Source of the DNA: Lewinellaceae bacterium
GTDB lineage: Bacteria; Bacteroidota; Bacteroidia; Chitinophagales; Saprospiraceae
Length of the DNA: 64,000 bases
Direction of reading: 5' to 3'
NCBI GenBank assembly: GCA_020636215.1
Contig: JACJYG010000005.1
Location: forward strand, 186,001-250,000
In this document: one piece after another, positions 41,952 through 51,156 of the stretch
Layout of the letters: each line of letters starts with the position of its first letter
Numbering within the stretch: the stretch's first letter is position 1
Made by a program: the position numbers and the translations under genes
Notes under the pieces: model-generated
What the model was told of the DNA's origin: nothing
Database searches by the model: none
What the model saw: the letters and a program-made list of their open reading frames with translations, nothing else

Positions 41952-43154
41952 TTAGATCTTATCATATTCTTCCTGCCAGGAAGTCATCTGCCGGCCGCGC
42001 AGCGCATCGATGGCCATTCGGACACTGATGGCTGCCCGTGCGCCGGTGTGGACATTGGATGAGGGTTCCTTTCCGTTCAGGATGCAATGGTGGAAGTCCT
42101 CCAGTGCGTAGTGGGAACCTTCCCAGCCTTCTTTTTTCAGATAGTGAATAGGAATGCCCTTGCCCGCATTCATAGACTCGATGGTGGCTCCGGTAACACC
42201 GTCCACATCTCCCCATTGGGGGCTGGTGGGCTCCGGGTAGATCCAGGCCTGGTCCATGGACAGTTCGATGGTGCCGTCACTGCCTTTGAATTTGAAGAGA
42301 TAGCCTTCGTGGGCGTTGGCCGTCAGGGAGATAAGGTTGGCCTTCATGCCGTTGGGGTATTCCAGAATGGTGTTGACGTTGTCGAAGGTTTCCCGGCCAT
42401 CTTTCCAGAAATCGATCCCACCAAAACCCACTGCATTGATGGGGTGGCTATTGAATACCCAGTTGACAAAGTCAATTTGGTGGGAATGCAGCTCGGCTGT
42501 AAGGCCGCCGGAATACTCTTTGTACATGCGCCAGTTGATGATCCGTTCGTATTGGGGGTCTGGAACCGGCCTCCGCCAGTCGCCATTGCGGTTCCATTGA
42601 ATATAGACGTTAGTGATCGTACCGATGTGTTCATCCTGGATGAGCTTAGCAACCTGAGGATAGATCGGCAGGTAGCGGTACTGATGCCCGACCTGAAATA
42701 CTTTACCTGCTGTTTTGACCTTTTCTACCAGCTGCATCGCTTCCTGGATCTGGTAGGTCATCGTTTTTTCACAATAGACGTGTTTACCACTGTCGAGGGC
42801 ATCCACGGCCATATCGTAGTGCATGGAAAGGGGCGTGGCGATGATAACGGCATCTACATTTTTATCGGCAAGCAGATCCTTGTAGTTGGGGTATGCTTTA
42901 CAGCCTTTCCCGGCAGCTTCAACCGCCGGCTCCAGGCGGAAGGGCAAAATGTCGGAGCAGGCTACGACCTTGAACTGGGGCAAGTCCTGCATCAGGTGTA
43001 TGAGCCCGCCGCCCCGGTCGCCCGTGCCGATCACGCCGATGTTCACCACATCATTGGGGGACATCGATCGGGAGAATGCCTGTGCATAGGGTACACTCAG
43101 CGCCATGCCGGCGCCGGCAAGCATGCTGTCTTTCATGAATTTTCGCCTATTCAT
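41952..43154 (-). CDS. Tat-exported Gfo/Idh/MocA family oxidoreductase
   Basis: 400 residues. Tat signal NRRKFMKDSMLAGAGMALS (Arg3-Arg4), Rossmann motif VNIGVIGTGDRGGGLI (~37-52), catalytic EKTMTYQIQEA (EKT in place of EKP) and HSHQIDFVNWVFNSHP. First gene of a two-gene set with the next oxidoreductase. The two share fold and export route but are not close duplicates. Such pairs occur with secreted glycan-degrading enzymes in Bacteroidota; here no transporter or sulfatase is adjacent. Confidence 0.87.
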   Translation of the reverse strand: MNRRKFMKDSMLAGAGMALSVPYAQAFSRSMSPNDVVNIGVIGTGDRGGGLIHLMQDLPQFKVVACSDILPFRLEPAVEAAGKGCKAYPNYKDLLADKNVDAVIIATPLSMHYDMAVDALDSGKHVYCEKTMTYQIQEAMQLVEKVKTAGKVFQVGHQYRYLPIYPQVAKLIQDEHIGTITNVYIQWNRNGDWRRPVPDPQYERIINWRMYKEYSGGLTAELHSHQIDFVNWVFNSHPINAVGFGGIDFWKDGRETFDNVNTILEYPNGMKANLISLTANAHEGYLFKFKGSDGTIELSMDQAWIYPEPTSPQWGDVDGVTGATIESMNAGKGIPIHYLKKEGWEGSHYALEDFHHCILNGKEPSSNVHTGARAAISVRMAIDALRGRQMTSWQEEYDKI

Positions 43155-43320
43155 AGTTCTTCCTTTTGCCGATGCTAAATATAGGAAATTCGAGAGAATA
43201 TGTTATTCGTTACTGGTTTTCCTTCAACAAACCAATTAAGCATGCTCCGGCCGAGGGACGAGGCCGGGGAAAACCCACTTTTAACCGGTTCATTAGAGAC
43301 GGCCGGCCATTTATCTGCCC

Positions 43321-44763
43321 TCATTTTCTCCAACCGCTCAACAGCCGGTTGAGCCATCCCATCCAGGAAGGAGGGTTGGGCATCTGTTGGCTACTGGCGC
43401 CGGAGGGGGATTCGGATTTTGCCGTTTCGGCGCCATAGAGTTGTTCAAAGAGTTGCCGGACGTTGTTGGCCACCATACTCCGCAAGGGAATACGGGCCAT
43501 CAGGCCATAGAGCGCAGCATTGCCCCGGGCTTTGGCATCCGGGTTGTTTCGGGCATAGGCGATCGCCTCCTGAAGATCCTTTAGATACGGTTCGATGGCG
43601 GGCAGGTTGTGTTGCATGACGGTCAGGTGGATGGAATTGGGACGGTGCTGCCGGTCCACCACCCACCCTTTTTCTTCCAGGAAGTCGGCGATGACGAAGA
43701 TATCAGGTTTGTTTTGCCGGGTGGTAAAAGCCAGGATATTCATACAAGGCTCCCCCAGGATGGCCAGTTCGGGAAGGGCTTCAATGCCGAGTCGCAGGCG
43801 GGCGCAGCCGTCCAGGATGTTGCGGGTGATGCCGAGGTAGCCTTCCTGGCCCAGGCTGTGCATGGCGGCCCATGCTGTGGCGATAGGAATAGCGGACCGG
43901 GAACCTAGCAAGGTAGCCGAAGCGTAGATGCCGCCGGCCCAATCGGTTGTAATGAAAAACTGATGCCGCAGGTAATCCATACTGCGGAACAGCAATACCG
44001 AGCTTCCTTTGGCGCCATAGCCGAATTTATGGGTGTCGGCGGAAATAGAGGTGACACCGGGCAGGCGGAAATCCCAGGGGGGGATGCTACCAGGAGATAA
44101 CTGTTCTACCCAGGGTAAAAAGAAACCACCGATACAGGCATCGACATGCAGGGGGAGTTTGTATTGTTGCGCCAGTTCGGAAGCAGCCTCCACCGGGTCG
44201 AGTGTGCCATGAGGGTAGGAAGGGGCGGAAACGGCCAGAAGCAAGGTTTTTTCCGTGATCAATTTTTCCATTTCCTCAATACGGGCGCGGGAAAGGTGGT
44301 CCACCGGAGCTTTGCGGACTTTGAGCCCCAGCAGGTGAGCCGCCTTCTCAAATGCAGGATGGATGGTGGCCGGCGCCACGATTTCATTCTTTTTTTTGCC
44401 AGTCCGGCTACTGTGCGCCCATTCCCGGTAGGCGTAGAGCGCAAGTAGGATACTTTCCGTACCACCGGAAGTTACCGTACCGGTTGCAGAGCCTTCACCA
44501 TTGAGCAAATTGGCGGTCATGCCGATAAGGCCGAGCTCCATCCGCTGAATGCTCTCCACGGCAAAGGGGTTGGCGTAGCTTTCTGAAATGAAAAGTTGGG
44601 CGGTTTTTTGCATCAGCGCACGGTGCTCATCGTCTACATGGTAGACCAGGCTCCAGGTGCGCCCATCCGCCCAGTTGGGGTCACCGGATTTCATCTCCTT
44701 CATTTGGGCCAGAATCGTTTCCGCCGGCTGGCCGTGGCTGGGTATGGCCTTTCTTTTGTTCAT
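43321..44763 (-). CDS. Sphingosine-1-phosphate lyase-like PLP enzyme
   Basis: 480 residues, group II PLP-dependent decarboxylase fold. Lys246 in SISADTHKFGYGAKGSSV is the expected PLP lysine, with VTSGGTESILLALYAYREWA (PLP phosphate site), LLAVSAPSYPHG, LPLHVDACIGGF (Asp contacting the pyridine nitrogen) and AGGIYASATLLGSR around it. These motifs align closely with yeast Dpl1 and other sphingosine-1-phosphate lyases, better than with glutamate or aspartate decarboxylases. It lacks the membrane anchor of eukaryotic enzymes. Predicted role: breakdown of phosphorylated long-chain bases, plausible in sphingolipid-making Bacteroidota. The sphingolipid synthesis genes are not in this window. Confidence 0.8.
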   Translation of the reverse strand: MNKRKAIPSHGQPAETILAQMKEMKSGDPNWADGRTWSLVYHVDDEHRALMQKTAQLFISESYANPFAVESIQRMELGLIGMTANLLNGEGSATGTVTSGGTESILLALYAYREWAHSSRTGKKKNEIVAPATIHPAFEKAAHLLGLKVRKAPVDHLSRARIEEMEKLITEKTLLLAVSAPSYPHGTLDPVEAASELAQQYKLPLHVDACIGGFFLPWVEQLSPGSIPPWDFRLPGVTSISADTHKFGYGAKGSSVLLFRSMDYLRHQFFITTDWAGGIYASATLLGSRSAIPIATAWAAMHSLGQEGYLGITRNILDGCARLRLGIEALPELAILGEPCMNILAFTTRQNKPDIFVIADFLEEKGWVVDRQHRPNSIHLTVMQHNLPAIEPYLKDLQEAIAYARNNPDAKARGNAALYGLMARIPLRSMVANNVRQLFEQLYGAETAKSESPSGASSQQMPNPPSWMGWLNRLLSGWRK

Positions 44764-44775
44764 GGGGGGAAGATA

Positions 44776-44836
44776 GGGGTTTTTGGTTTTTGGGGTTTCT
44801 GGTTTTTGGGGTTCAAACCATAAACCATAAACCAGT
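44776..44836. repeat. Tandem repeat, 8-bp period (GGTTTTTG)
   Basis: GGTTTTTG, GTTTTTGG, GGTTTCTG, GTTTTTGG and GGTTCAAA follow each other at 8-bp spacing, then ATAAACC repeats. It occupies the spacer before the lyase gene. Confidence 0.8.
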
Positions 44837-44853
44837 CCCCCTAGTCCGAGGCA

Positions 44854-46404
44854 CTAGAACAAATTAAAGGAAACGCCCAGGAAATAGCCGAGCTCGTAGC
44901 CGGTTCGGGTGGGCACCACATCCCCTTCGGAGCCGATGGAAGGGCCGGGTTCATACACGTAGCGGTCGCCGACGGCATAACCCTGGCCGAGGCGTTTGGC
45001 CTTGCCGCCCATCAGGCCGGCGTTGAGGGTGATGCGTTCTCCTTTGCCCATGATGAGGCTGGGGCCCAGGAAAAAAGAGATCGACTGCGCTCCGTTCTCG
45101 CTACCCAGGGGCAGGCCCACGCCAAAGGCGCCGCCAATAGAAACGTTGCCTGCGCTTTGTGGGTAGAAATGGACAAAGGACGTAATGATCGGCAGGAACT
45201 TATCCTTGTCTTCGGCTACGATGGTGGAGTCTTTGATGAAATAGGCCTGGGGCTGTTCAAAAAAGCCACCGAAGCTGACCCCTACGCTGGCGTTGACTCT
45301 AAATCCGCCATAGACCGGAACCTGCAGGGTGGGCAATTGCCGGGGGCGTGCGCCCAGCGCTTCGGCTGAATCGACGGGTTGAAGGGCGAGCTGCAGGGAA
45401 AGGGCGTCCCCCTCCGCGGTCGTGCGGTAGGTATAAGAGAAATCATTGGCGTCCAGTTCTTCCAATTGGTAGCGCAGGGCCAATAGGGTTGGCACACTGA
45501 GGTCCTGTACTTTGGGAAGCTGTTCCTGGGCGGTTTTGGCGGTCTGCCGGTATTGGGACAGGCGCTGGTTGCCGGCAGCATGATAAGCTGCGATGCTTTC
45601 AACGAAGGCTGGCTCTGCCTGCAATTCTTCGAGGGCTGACTGCATAGCGCCCACTTTGTCCATTTCCACCGATAGCGTATCAATATAGGCGGAGTAATGC
45701 TCCAGGCTTTTAGGCAATTGCTGAGCCGCGTCCGCCTTTTTCAGGACCTTGCCCAGGGAGAGCGCATCAGCCTGCTCCGTCCCGAGTATCGTTCCGAGAT
45801 ATTCCTTCGATAATGTTTTGATCTTTTGTGGAGGGATACTGGGGTTGAGTTTTAGTTTTTTGATCTCGTCGACAGCAATACCACTGATCCGTTGGCTTTC
45901 CAGGCTGTGTTGGATATCCTGGCCATTCTGCTGGAGGTCCTCCTCCAGTATTTTGATATAAGCGGTGGTGTTTTTGAATTCCCTGGTAATGTTTTGGATG
46001 GCTGCTGAGGCATTGCCAAAACCGCTGCCTCGGTCGGCTGCGTTGAAATTATCCGGGTTAAAAGACAGCGGAACTGGCGCATTAAAAAGGCCCATTAACA
46101 TTCCAAGCGGCGAGCCGCCACCTTCACTACTACCGGGCGCCAGTCCGTTGAAATTGCCAACGGCAGGGGCAGAGGAAGCTTTTTCATCCTTGGCCGTTAC
46201 GGTAGCCTGGTAGAGATAATTGTTGTAATTCATAATGCGTAGGGTGACCATCTCTCCGGCCCGGGTGCGCGGTTTTTTGGTGGGTGTTCCATCCAGAAGA
46301 TAGACAATGGAGTCGTTTTGTGCATAATATCGAATCTCCAGTTCCTGCCCAAAGGCCATAGTGGAGGCTAATAGGAGGCCAGCTAATAAAGGGAGGCGCT
46401 TCAT
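44854..46404 (-). CDS. Secreted coiled-coil plus C-terminal beta-barrel protein, paralogue B
   Basis: 516 residues. Signal peptide about 1-19 (LLASTMAFGQ). Residues ~20-75 form a beta domain (LEIRYYAQNDSIVYLLDG, MVTLRIMNYNNYLYQATV). Residues ~130-330 are helical with long coiled-coil stretches. The last ~170 alternate like a small outer-membrane barrel (VNASVGVSFGGFF, ITLNAGLMGGK) ending GYFLGVSFNLF. It is a clear tandem duplicate of the next upstream gene on the minus strand. No family is recognised. Likely an outer-membrane protein with a periplasmic helical part; the caspase and peptidase genes nearby suggest a shared system. Confidence 0.6.
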   Translation of the reverse strand: MKRLPLLAGLLLASTMAFGQELEIRYYAQNDSIVYLLDGTPTKKPRTRAGEMVTLRIMNYNNYLYQATVTAKDEKASSAPAVGNFNGLAPGSSEGGGSPLGMLMGLFNAPVPLSFNPDNFNAADRGSGFGNASAAIQNITREFKNTTAYIKILEEDLQQNGQDIQHSLESQRISGIAVDEIKKLKLNPSIPPQKIKTLSKEYLGTILGTEQADALSLGKVLKKADAAQQLPKSLEHYSAYIDTLSVEMDKVGAMQSALEELQAEPAFVESIAAYHAAGNQRLSQYRQTAKTAQEQLPKVQDLSVPTLLALRYQLEELDANDFSYTYRTTAEGDALSLQLALQPVDSAEALGARPRQLPTLQVPVYGGFRVNASVGVSFGGFFEQPQAYFIKDSTIVAEDKDKFLPIITSFVHFYPQSAGNVSIGGAFGVGLPLGSENGAQSISFFLGPSLIMGKGERITLNAGLMGGKAKRLGQGYAVGDRYVYEPGPSIGSEGDVVPTRTGYELGYFLGVSFNLF

Positions 46405-46464
46405 ACTTTAAGGTGTTTAAATTATAAAATTCAGCTGATATCAGGTGTCCTGTTTCAGGGATGT

Positions 46465-47994
46465 CTACTTGCCTGATAAAAAATTAAAAGATATTCCCAG
46501 GAAGTATCCCAACTCATAAACCGATCGGGTAGGCACGACATCGGCTTCTGAAATGAACGAATCGCCCAGCTTATAACCTTTACCGAGGCGTTCCACTTTA
46601 CCCCCCATTAGCCCTCCGCTGAGGGTCAGGCTTTCATTCTGGCCAAAGATGAGGCTGGGGCCAACAAAAAAGGAAGCGGACTGCAGGCCGCCGCCGTCTC
46701 CAAGGGAGATCCCCAAGCCAAAAGCACCGCCAACGGAAAGATTTCCGGCGCTCTGGGGATAAAAATGGATAAAAGAGGTAATGATCGGCAGGAAGCGGTC
46801 TTTGTCTTCGGCAACGATGACGGAGTCCCGGAGAAAATAGGACTGCTGCTGGTCGAAGAAGCTGCCGAAGCTGACGCCGAAACTGGCGCCTATTTTAATA
46901 TTACCGGCAACCGGAACATCGATCGAAGGGAGCTCGCGTTGGGAAACGCCCAGGATTTTTGCCGAATCGATCGGATCCAGGGTCAGGTCGAAATGCATGA
47001 GGCTGCCCTGAGCCGTCGTGCGGTAAGTATGGGTGAAATTGTTGGCCTCCAATTCTTCCAATTCGTACCGCAACGCCACCAGTTCGGAGACATCCAGCGG
47101 TTTGGCATTAGGCAGTTCTTTGGCTGCCGATTGAGCCACCTGGCGATACTGGGCCAGGCGCTGACTGCTTTCGTCGTGATAGGAACTGACACTTTTTACA
47201 AACTGGCTGTCGACCTGCAATTCGATCAAGGCCGACTTGACCGCCGCCATGCGGTCCAGTTCCTGGGCAAGCGTGTCGGTATACTTTTCATACTGCTGGA
47301 CTTTTTCGGCGAGCTTTTCCGGCGTTTCGGCTTTGTCCACGAGGCTGCTCAGGCTGATCTCTTCGGCTTTTTCCGTACCAAGTATCGTTTCGAGGTATTG
47401 GGTTGACAATTCCTTGATCCGGTGAGGGGGGATGCGGGGGTTGAATTTGAGTTTCTGGACCTCGTCGGCGGCGATGGTCTTTATCTTCTGGCTTTCTATC
47501 GTCTTTTGAATAGCTTTGCCCTGTATCTGAATATTTTCCTCAAGAGCTTTGACATAGGCAGCACTGGCCTTGAATTCCTTGACCATCGCGTCTCCCTTAT
47601 TGGCAAAGCCAAAGCTGAAATTCAACAGGCTGAAAGCCTCCATCGGGAAACCGGTAGGGTTGGGGGTGCTGAACAGGTTCATCAGGGGGTTGAAAGAAGA
47701 GCCGCCGGATTCATCCAAACTCGGCATAAGGCCTTCCATGCCGTTACTCAGGGCCGGCGCCAGTTGTTCCTTGCCTTCTTCCAGTTTGATGGAGGCCTGG
47801 TAGAGGTAATTGTTGTAGTCTATCAAGCGCACCGTAACCGGCCGCCCTTTACGTACCCGGGGTTTTTGAACAAGCTTCCCATCCAGGAAATAGGCGACGG
47901 AGTCATTCTGTACAAAATAGCGGACTTCCAGGCCCTGGCCAACCATCAGGCTGGCGCTCAGAAGTGCAGGAAGAAGGAGTTTTAGGCTTTTCAT
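46465..47994 (-). CDS. Secreted coiled-coil plus C-terminal beta-barrel protein, paralogue A
   Basis: 509 residues with the same architecture as the downstream gene: signal peptide 1-19 (LLSASLMVGQ), N-terminal beta domain LEVRYFVQNDSVAYFLDG, a helical middle with QKIKTIAADEVQKLKFNPRI (the partner has QRISGIAVDEIKKLKLNPSI), and a C-terminal barrel ending GYFLGISFNFLSGK. The two are 60 bp apart and probably one operon. It is transcribed away from the metallopeptidase gene at 48249. The conserved phrase FLPIITSF(V/I)HFYPQSAG may mark the periplasm-facing end of the barrel. Function unknown. Confidence 0.6.
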   Translation of the reverse strand: MKSLKLLLPALLSASLMVGQGLEVRYFVQNDSVAYFLDGKLVQKPRVRKGRPVTVRLIDYNNYLYQASIKLEEGKEQLAPALSNGMEGLMPSLDESGGSSFNPLMNLFSTPNPTGFPMEAFSLLNFSFGFANKGDAMVKEFKASAAYVKALEENIQIQGKAIQKTIESQKIKTIAADEVQKLKFNPRIPPHRIKELSTQYLETILGTEKAEEISLSSLVDKAETPEKLAEKVQQYEKYTDTLAQELDRMAAVKSALIELQVDSQFVKSVSSYHDESSQRLAQYRQVAQSAAKELPNAKPLDVSELVALRYELEELEANNFTHTYRTTAQGSLMHFDLTLDPIDSAKILGVSQRELPSIDVPVAGNIKIGASFGVSFGSFFDQQQSYFLRDSVIVAEDKDRFLPIITSFIHFYPQSAGNLSVGGAFGLGISLGDGGGLQSASFFVGPSLIFGQNESLTLSGGLMGGKVERLGKGYKLGDSFISEADVVPTRSVYELGYFLGISFNFLSGK

Positions 47995-48248
47995 TCGTTC
48001 GCTGTTTATTGTGTATGGGTGTATATTTGAGCAAGTGGTAAAAGATTACTTGCTTATTTAAGGAAAAAGCACAATCCCCCTGCTTTCTCCTAAAAATTTT
48101 TCTAATTTAAGGACAATTTTTAAAAATAAAGGCCTTTTTTGTTTTCCCTGTACTGCCCTGTCCGGGGTAAGAAAATGATATTGGATCAAGCTCCTGGAGC
48201 GAAATGGGGTAACCAAAGCCGGTTTCGGGAAATACAAGCTAAAAAGAC

Positions 48249-49901
48249 ATGAGAGAACGAGCTTTTTTTATCCTACTACTTTCCCTTTTGCCATCCCTGA
48301 TCTTTGCCTGCTCAGAAGAGGACGGCATCTTTGCTTATGTCATCAACAGCAGGGGAGAGGCGGCCCACAAGAATGTGGCTGGTTACAAATATGAAGTAGC
48401 GGCAGAGGTCTTCAACCGCCTCGTTCAAGCTCGGGGTGACTTCCAGCAACCGGCCCCCGAGTTTGTCATGAATGATGGCCGTTTGTACATGGCCTGGATG
48501 AACCCGAAAAAAAAAGAGATCGGGCTGGAAGCTGCGGCTTATGACCTCTGCACCACCTTCGGCGCGGATTCCCTCAATGCCCTGGCTGCGCTGCTGGCCC
48601 ACGAGATGACGCATTATTACCAAAAACACGACTGGACGCGTCAATTTGCCAATGCCAACCCCAACACCGAAGCGGCCAAAAAGATTGGCCAGGCCCTGGA
48701 TGGGCTTTCCCTGGAAACACAAGCCGATTATCTGGGCGGCTTTCTGGCCCTCTCCGCCGGTTTTGATACCTACGGCGTCAGCCCTGAACTACTCCCCAGG
48801 ATATACAAGGCCTACACCCTACCGGAGCAGATCCCCGGTTACCCTCCACTGTCGGACCGCATTTCCTTTGCCAATAACGCCGTGAAGCTGCTGCAGGAGC
48901 TTAGCGCCGTCTTTCAAACCGCCAATTGCCTGACGGTGGTTGGCGCTTATGACGATGCTCTGGCCTATTACCAAATGATCCTGAAGGATTATCAGAGCCG
49001 GGAACTGTATAACAACCTGGGCGTACTGGATGTATTATCCGCCCTGGACTATTTCAGCCCGAAGGATATGCCCTACGTACTGCCGTTGGAATTAGATACT
49101 GAATCCCGCCTCAGCCGCTCCAGCCGGGGCATCGATTCGATAGCGGTTCGGAACGCCTTGCTGGAGCACGCTCTGGCGCAATTCAAGCGGGCTGCTGACC
49201 TGGATGAAAATTACCCGGCGGCGCTGCTCAACAGAGCCTGCGCCTATCTGCTGTTAGACGAACGGGAAGACGCCGCCTTTTGGGCAGGTAAGGCTAAAAA
49301 GTTGGGTAAGAAAATGAAAATGGCCGAGGAAGCCGCCGATGCCGATGTTCTTCTGGGGATCATCGCCGCCCTGAATGGAGAGCCGGAAGATGCGAAGGCC
49401 ATCCTACAAAAGGCCGCCGCGGGCGGCCATCCACTTGCCGGGCCTAATCTGGCGGTTCTCACCGGGGAAGCGGCTAAGCCGGACGGCGTTCTTGGATTTA
49501 CCAACAACGGTGGCGGCGTCGAACGCCTCGACGGCCTCCTTCTGAGCGATTTTATGGCGGCTCCGGATTTTGATTTGCAGGTGGAAGTAGCTAAAGATAT
49601 CTTTTGCGGGTTAAAACAACGGCCGCACTCTAAAATAGCAGCCCATTATGCTGATGAGCATCATTACGCCTGGTTCCTCATGAGCGCCGAAGATTACGAC
49701 GGCGCTACCGGCAGGGGCATCCATCTGGGCGATGAATTGGATGCACTATTGGAAAAATATCCCAGCGGCCATCGGATTGTATCCAGCCGCCAGGGAACAT
49801 TCCTGGTTTATCCAATTGAAAATATTATCTTTCTGCTCGGTTCGGATGGGAAAGTGAAGCAGTGGATGGTGTACCGGATGAAGCGGGGGGTGGATGGTTG
49901 A
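48249..49901 (+). CDS. Exported HExxH metallopeptidase-like protein with TPR-like region and C-terminal BamE-like domain, paralogue A
   Basis: 550 residues. N-terminal signal ends in LIFAC (Cys21), so it may be a lipoprotein. The zinc site is His118-Glu119-x-x-His122 (LLAHEMTHYY) with the third ligand and helper at Glu156-x-x-x-Asp160 (LETQADYLGG), a gluzincin arrangement like M48. Residues ~230-420 contain TPR-like helices (AAFWAGKAKKLGKKM, LGIIAALNGEPEDAKAILQKA). The end, SAEDYDGATGRGIHLGDELD and VKQWMVYRMK, resembles a BamE/SmpA-type fold. It has a homologue at 55644 with identical zinc-site numbering. AATGGGGTAACC lies 35-46 bp before the start codon. Confidence 0.7.
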   Translation: MRERAFFILLLSLLPSLIFACSEEDGIFAYVINSRGEAAHKNVAGYKYEVAAEVFNRLVQARGDFQQPAPEFVMNDGRLYMAWMNPKKKEIGLEAAAYDLCTTFGADSLNALAALLAHEMTHYYQKHDWTRQFANANPNTEAAKKIGQALDGLSLETQADYLGGFLALSAGFDTYGVSPELLPRIYKAYTLPEQIPGYPPLSDRISFANNAVKLLQELSAVFQTANCLTVVGAYDDALAYYQMILKDYQSRELYNNLGVLDVLSALDYFSPKDMPYVLPLELDTESRLSRSSRGIDSIAVRNALLEHALAQFKRAADLDENYPAALLNRACAYLLLDEREDAAFWAGKAKKLGKKMKMAEEAADADVLLGIIAALNGEPEDAKAILQKAAAGGHPLAGPNLAVLTGEAAKPDGVLGFTNNGGGVERLDGLLLSDFMAAPDFDLQVEVAKDIFCGLKQRPHSKIAAHYADEHHYAWFLMSAEDYDGATGRGIHLGDELDALLEKYPSGHRIVSSRQGTFLVYPIENIIFLLGSDGKVKQWMVYRMKRGVDG

Positions 49902-49933
49902 ATGGTTGGATGGTTGGATGGTTGGATGGTGGG
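49894..49933. repeat. Tandem repeat, 5 units of 8 bp (ATGGTTGG)
   Basis: ATGGTTGA, ATGGTTGG three times and ATGGTGGG. The first unit overlaps the last codons and stop of the peptidase gene, so repeat growth reaches into coding DNA. A second short array, CCCACGAGA (9 bp, three units), lies at 50038-50064. Confidence 0.9.
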
Positions 49934-50037
49934 GCTGTTCAAAGTTACAGGTTTCAAGTTACTTTGATAACCAGGCTTTTACGAGGCTGTTGACACAGTA
50001 AAATGAACACTCCCTGAATGGTTGAGATCCAGGGAAT

Positions 50038-50064
50038 CCCACGAGACCCACGAGACCCACCAAG
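50038..50064. repeat. Tandem repeat, 3 units of 9 bp (CCCACGAGA)
   Basis: CCCACGAGA, CCCACGAGA, CCCACCAAG. Lies 48 bp before the FecR-like gene. Confidence 0.75.
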
Positions 50065-50111
50065 AAAGAAAAACAAACACAATTATTACTTAAAATAAAA
50101 CCTGAGATGCC

Positions 50112-51014
50112 ATGTTCCGCAAACAAATGCTCACAATTATTGGCTTGTTGTGCTTTATGGGTGCACAAGCGCAGGGCGACATGCCCGTTCTACTGACCGA
50201 CATTTATAAGAAAGTAAAGTACGCACCGGGAGAAAACGCCAAATTCTCGAAAGCTAAGCAAGGCCAGGCCCTTCAGGCGGATGGCGTGTTGAAATTGGGT
50301 GGGAAATCCACTGCCAAATTATACAGCAATGGCCAATTCGTGGAAGTAAAGGGAAAAGGGAAACATAAGATCAGCCAGGAACTAGGGGACGCCCTGAATG
50401 CTTCCGGTTTCGGCTTCGCCAGCCGCTTCAATGACTTCCTGATGGCGGCGAATGAAGGCTCGGGTACTACGGATAAGGTGAATCCTCCGGGCTCCGGCTC
50501 TGGTTGGGGCAGCAAGGATAGCAAGATCAAGCCAGGGATCCGCCTGGGCGCATTGACTGGCGACGAAAAGGTCGTATTCAGCTGGGTTAGCGATAAACCG
50601 GCTACCGCCTATTCCTTCCAGATACTGGGCAAAGGAGACAAAGTATTGTACCAGGCCGAAACAAAGGGGCCAGCCCATGAAGTCGACCTGAAGGAACTGG
50701 GGTTGAAACCGGACATGACCTATTACTGGCAGGCGATGGCTAAGGATAACAGTGAACTCAGTACGGGTAAGCTTGATTTTGATGTAAAAAGCCCTTTAGC
50801 CAAGGCCAAGGCCCTTGCCGGATTGAATAACACCCCCGCTTATGAGCAGGCCGGGCCAGCCCTGAAAAAGCTCATGGAAGCGGCTGCTTTTGAGGATGGT
50901 GGCTTCTACTACGATGCCCTGGTGGCCTATACCGATGCGCTTAAAATGGATACGAAAAATAGCGCAGCCCAGAAGATGCAGCAGGCTTTTGTGAAGCGCA
51001 TGGGGCTGAAGTGA
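50112..51014 (+). CDS. Exported FecR-like protein with a carbohydrate-binding/fibronectin-like domain
   Basis: 300 residues. Signal peptide 1-21 (LLCFMGAQAQG). Residues ~50-88 (ALQADGVLKLGGKSTAKLY, NGQFVEVKGKGKHKI) resemble the FecR beta-helix start seen in surface proteins. Residues ~145-230 form a beta-sandwich (KVVFSWVSDKPATAYSFQIL, YYWQAMAKDNSEL) like DUF928 or fibronectin type III. A C-terminal helix pair (~250-300) looks TPR-like. Cyanobacterial DUF928 genes often sit beside CHAT/caspase-TPR genes, which makes its position between caspase and peptidase genes noteworthy. Domain assignments are by resemblance only. Confidence 0.55.
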   Translation: MFRKQMLTIIGLLCFMGAQAQGDMPVLLTDIYKKVKYAPGENAKFSKAKQGQALQADGVLKLGGKSTAKLYSNGQFVEVKGKGKHKISQELGDALNASGFGFASRFNDFLMAANEGSGTTDKVNPPGSGSGWGSKDSKIKPGIRLGALTGDEKVVFSWVSDKPATAYSFQILGKGDKVLYQAETKGPAHEVDLKELGLKPDMTYYWQAMAKDNSELSTGKLDFDVKSPLAKAKALAGLNNTPAYEQAGPALKKLMEAAAFEDGGFYYDALVAYTDALKMDTKNSAAQKMQQAFVKRMGLK

Positions 51015-51037
51015 TAGCTGGCCTGTAAATTATTTGG

Positions 51038-51078
51038 AAATCCTTGATCCAGCACGAAAGCGGGTCAAGGATTTTCTG
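51038..51078 (+). terminator. Rho-independent terminator after the FecR-like gene
   Basis: AAATCCTTGA and TCAAGGATTTT pair over 10 bp around the loop TCCAGCACGAAAGCGGG, followed by CTGTTTTC. Lies 24 bp after the stop codon. Confidence 0.8.
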
Positions 51079-51156
51079 TTTTCTACCGGCTTTTTTGTGT
51101 GAACAATTAACCAGTAATTATCTCCTACTCTGGCTCGGAAAGCCCACTTTCTGTTA

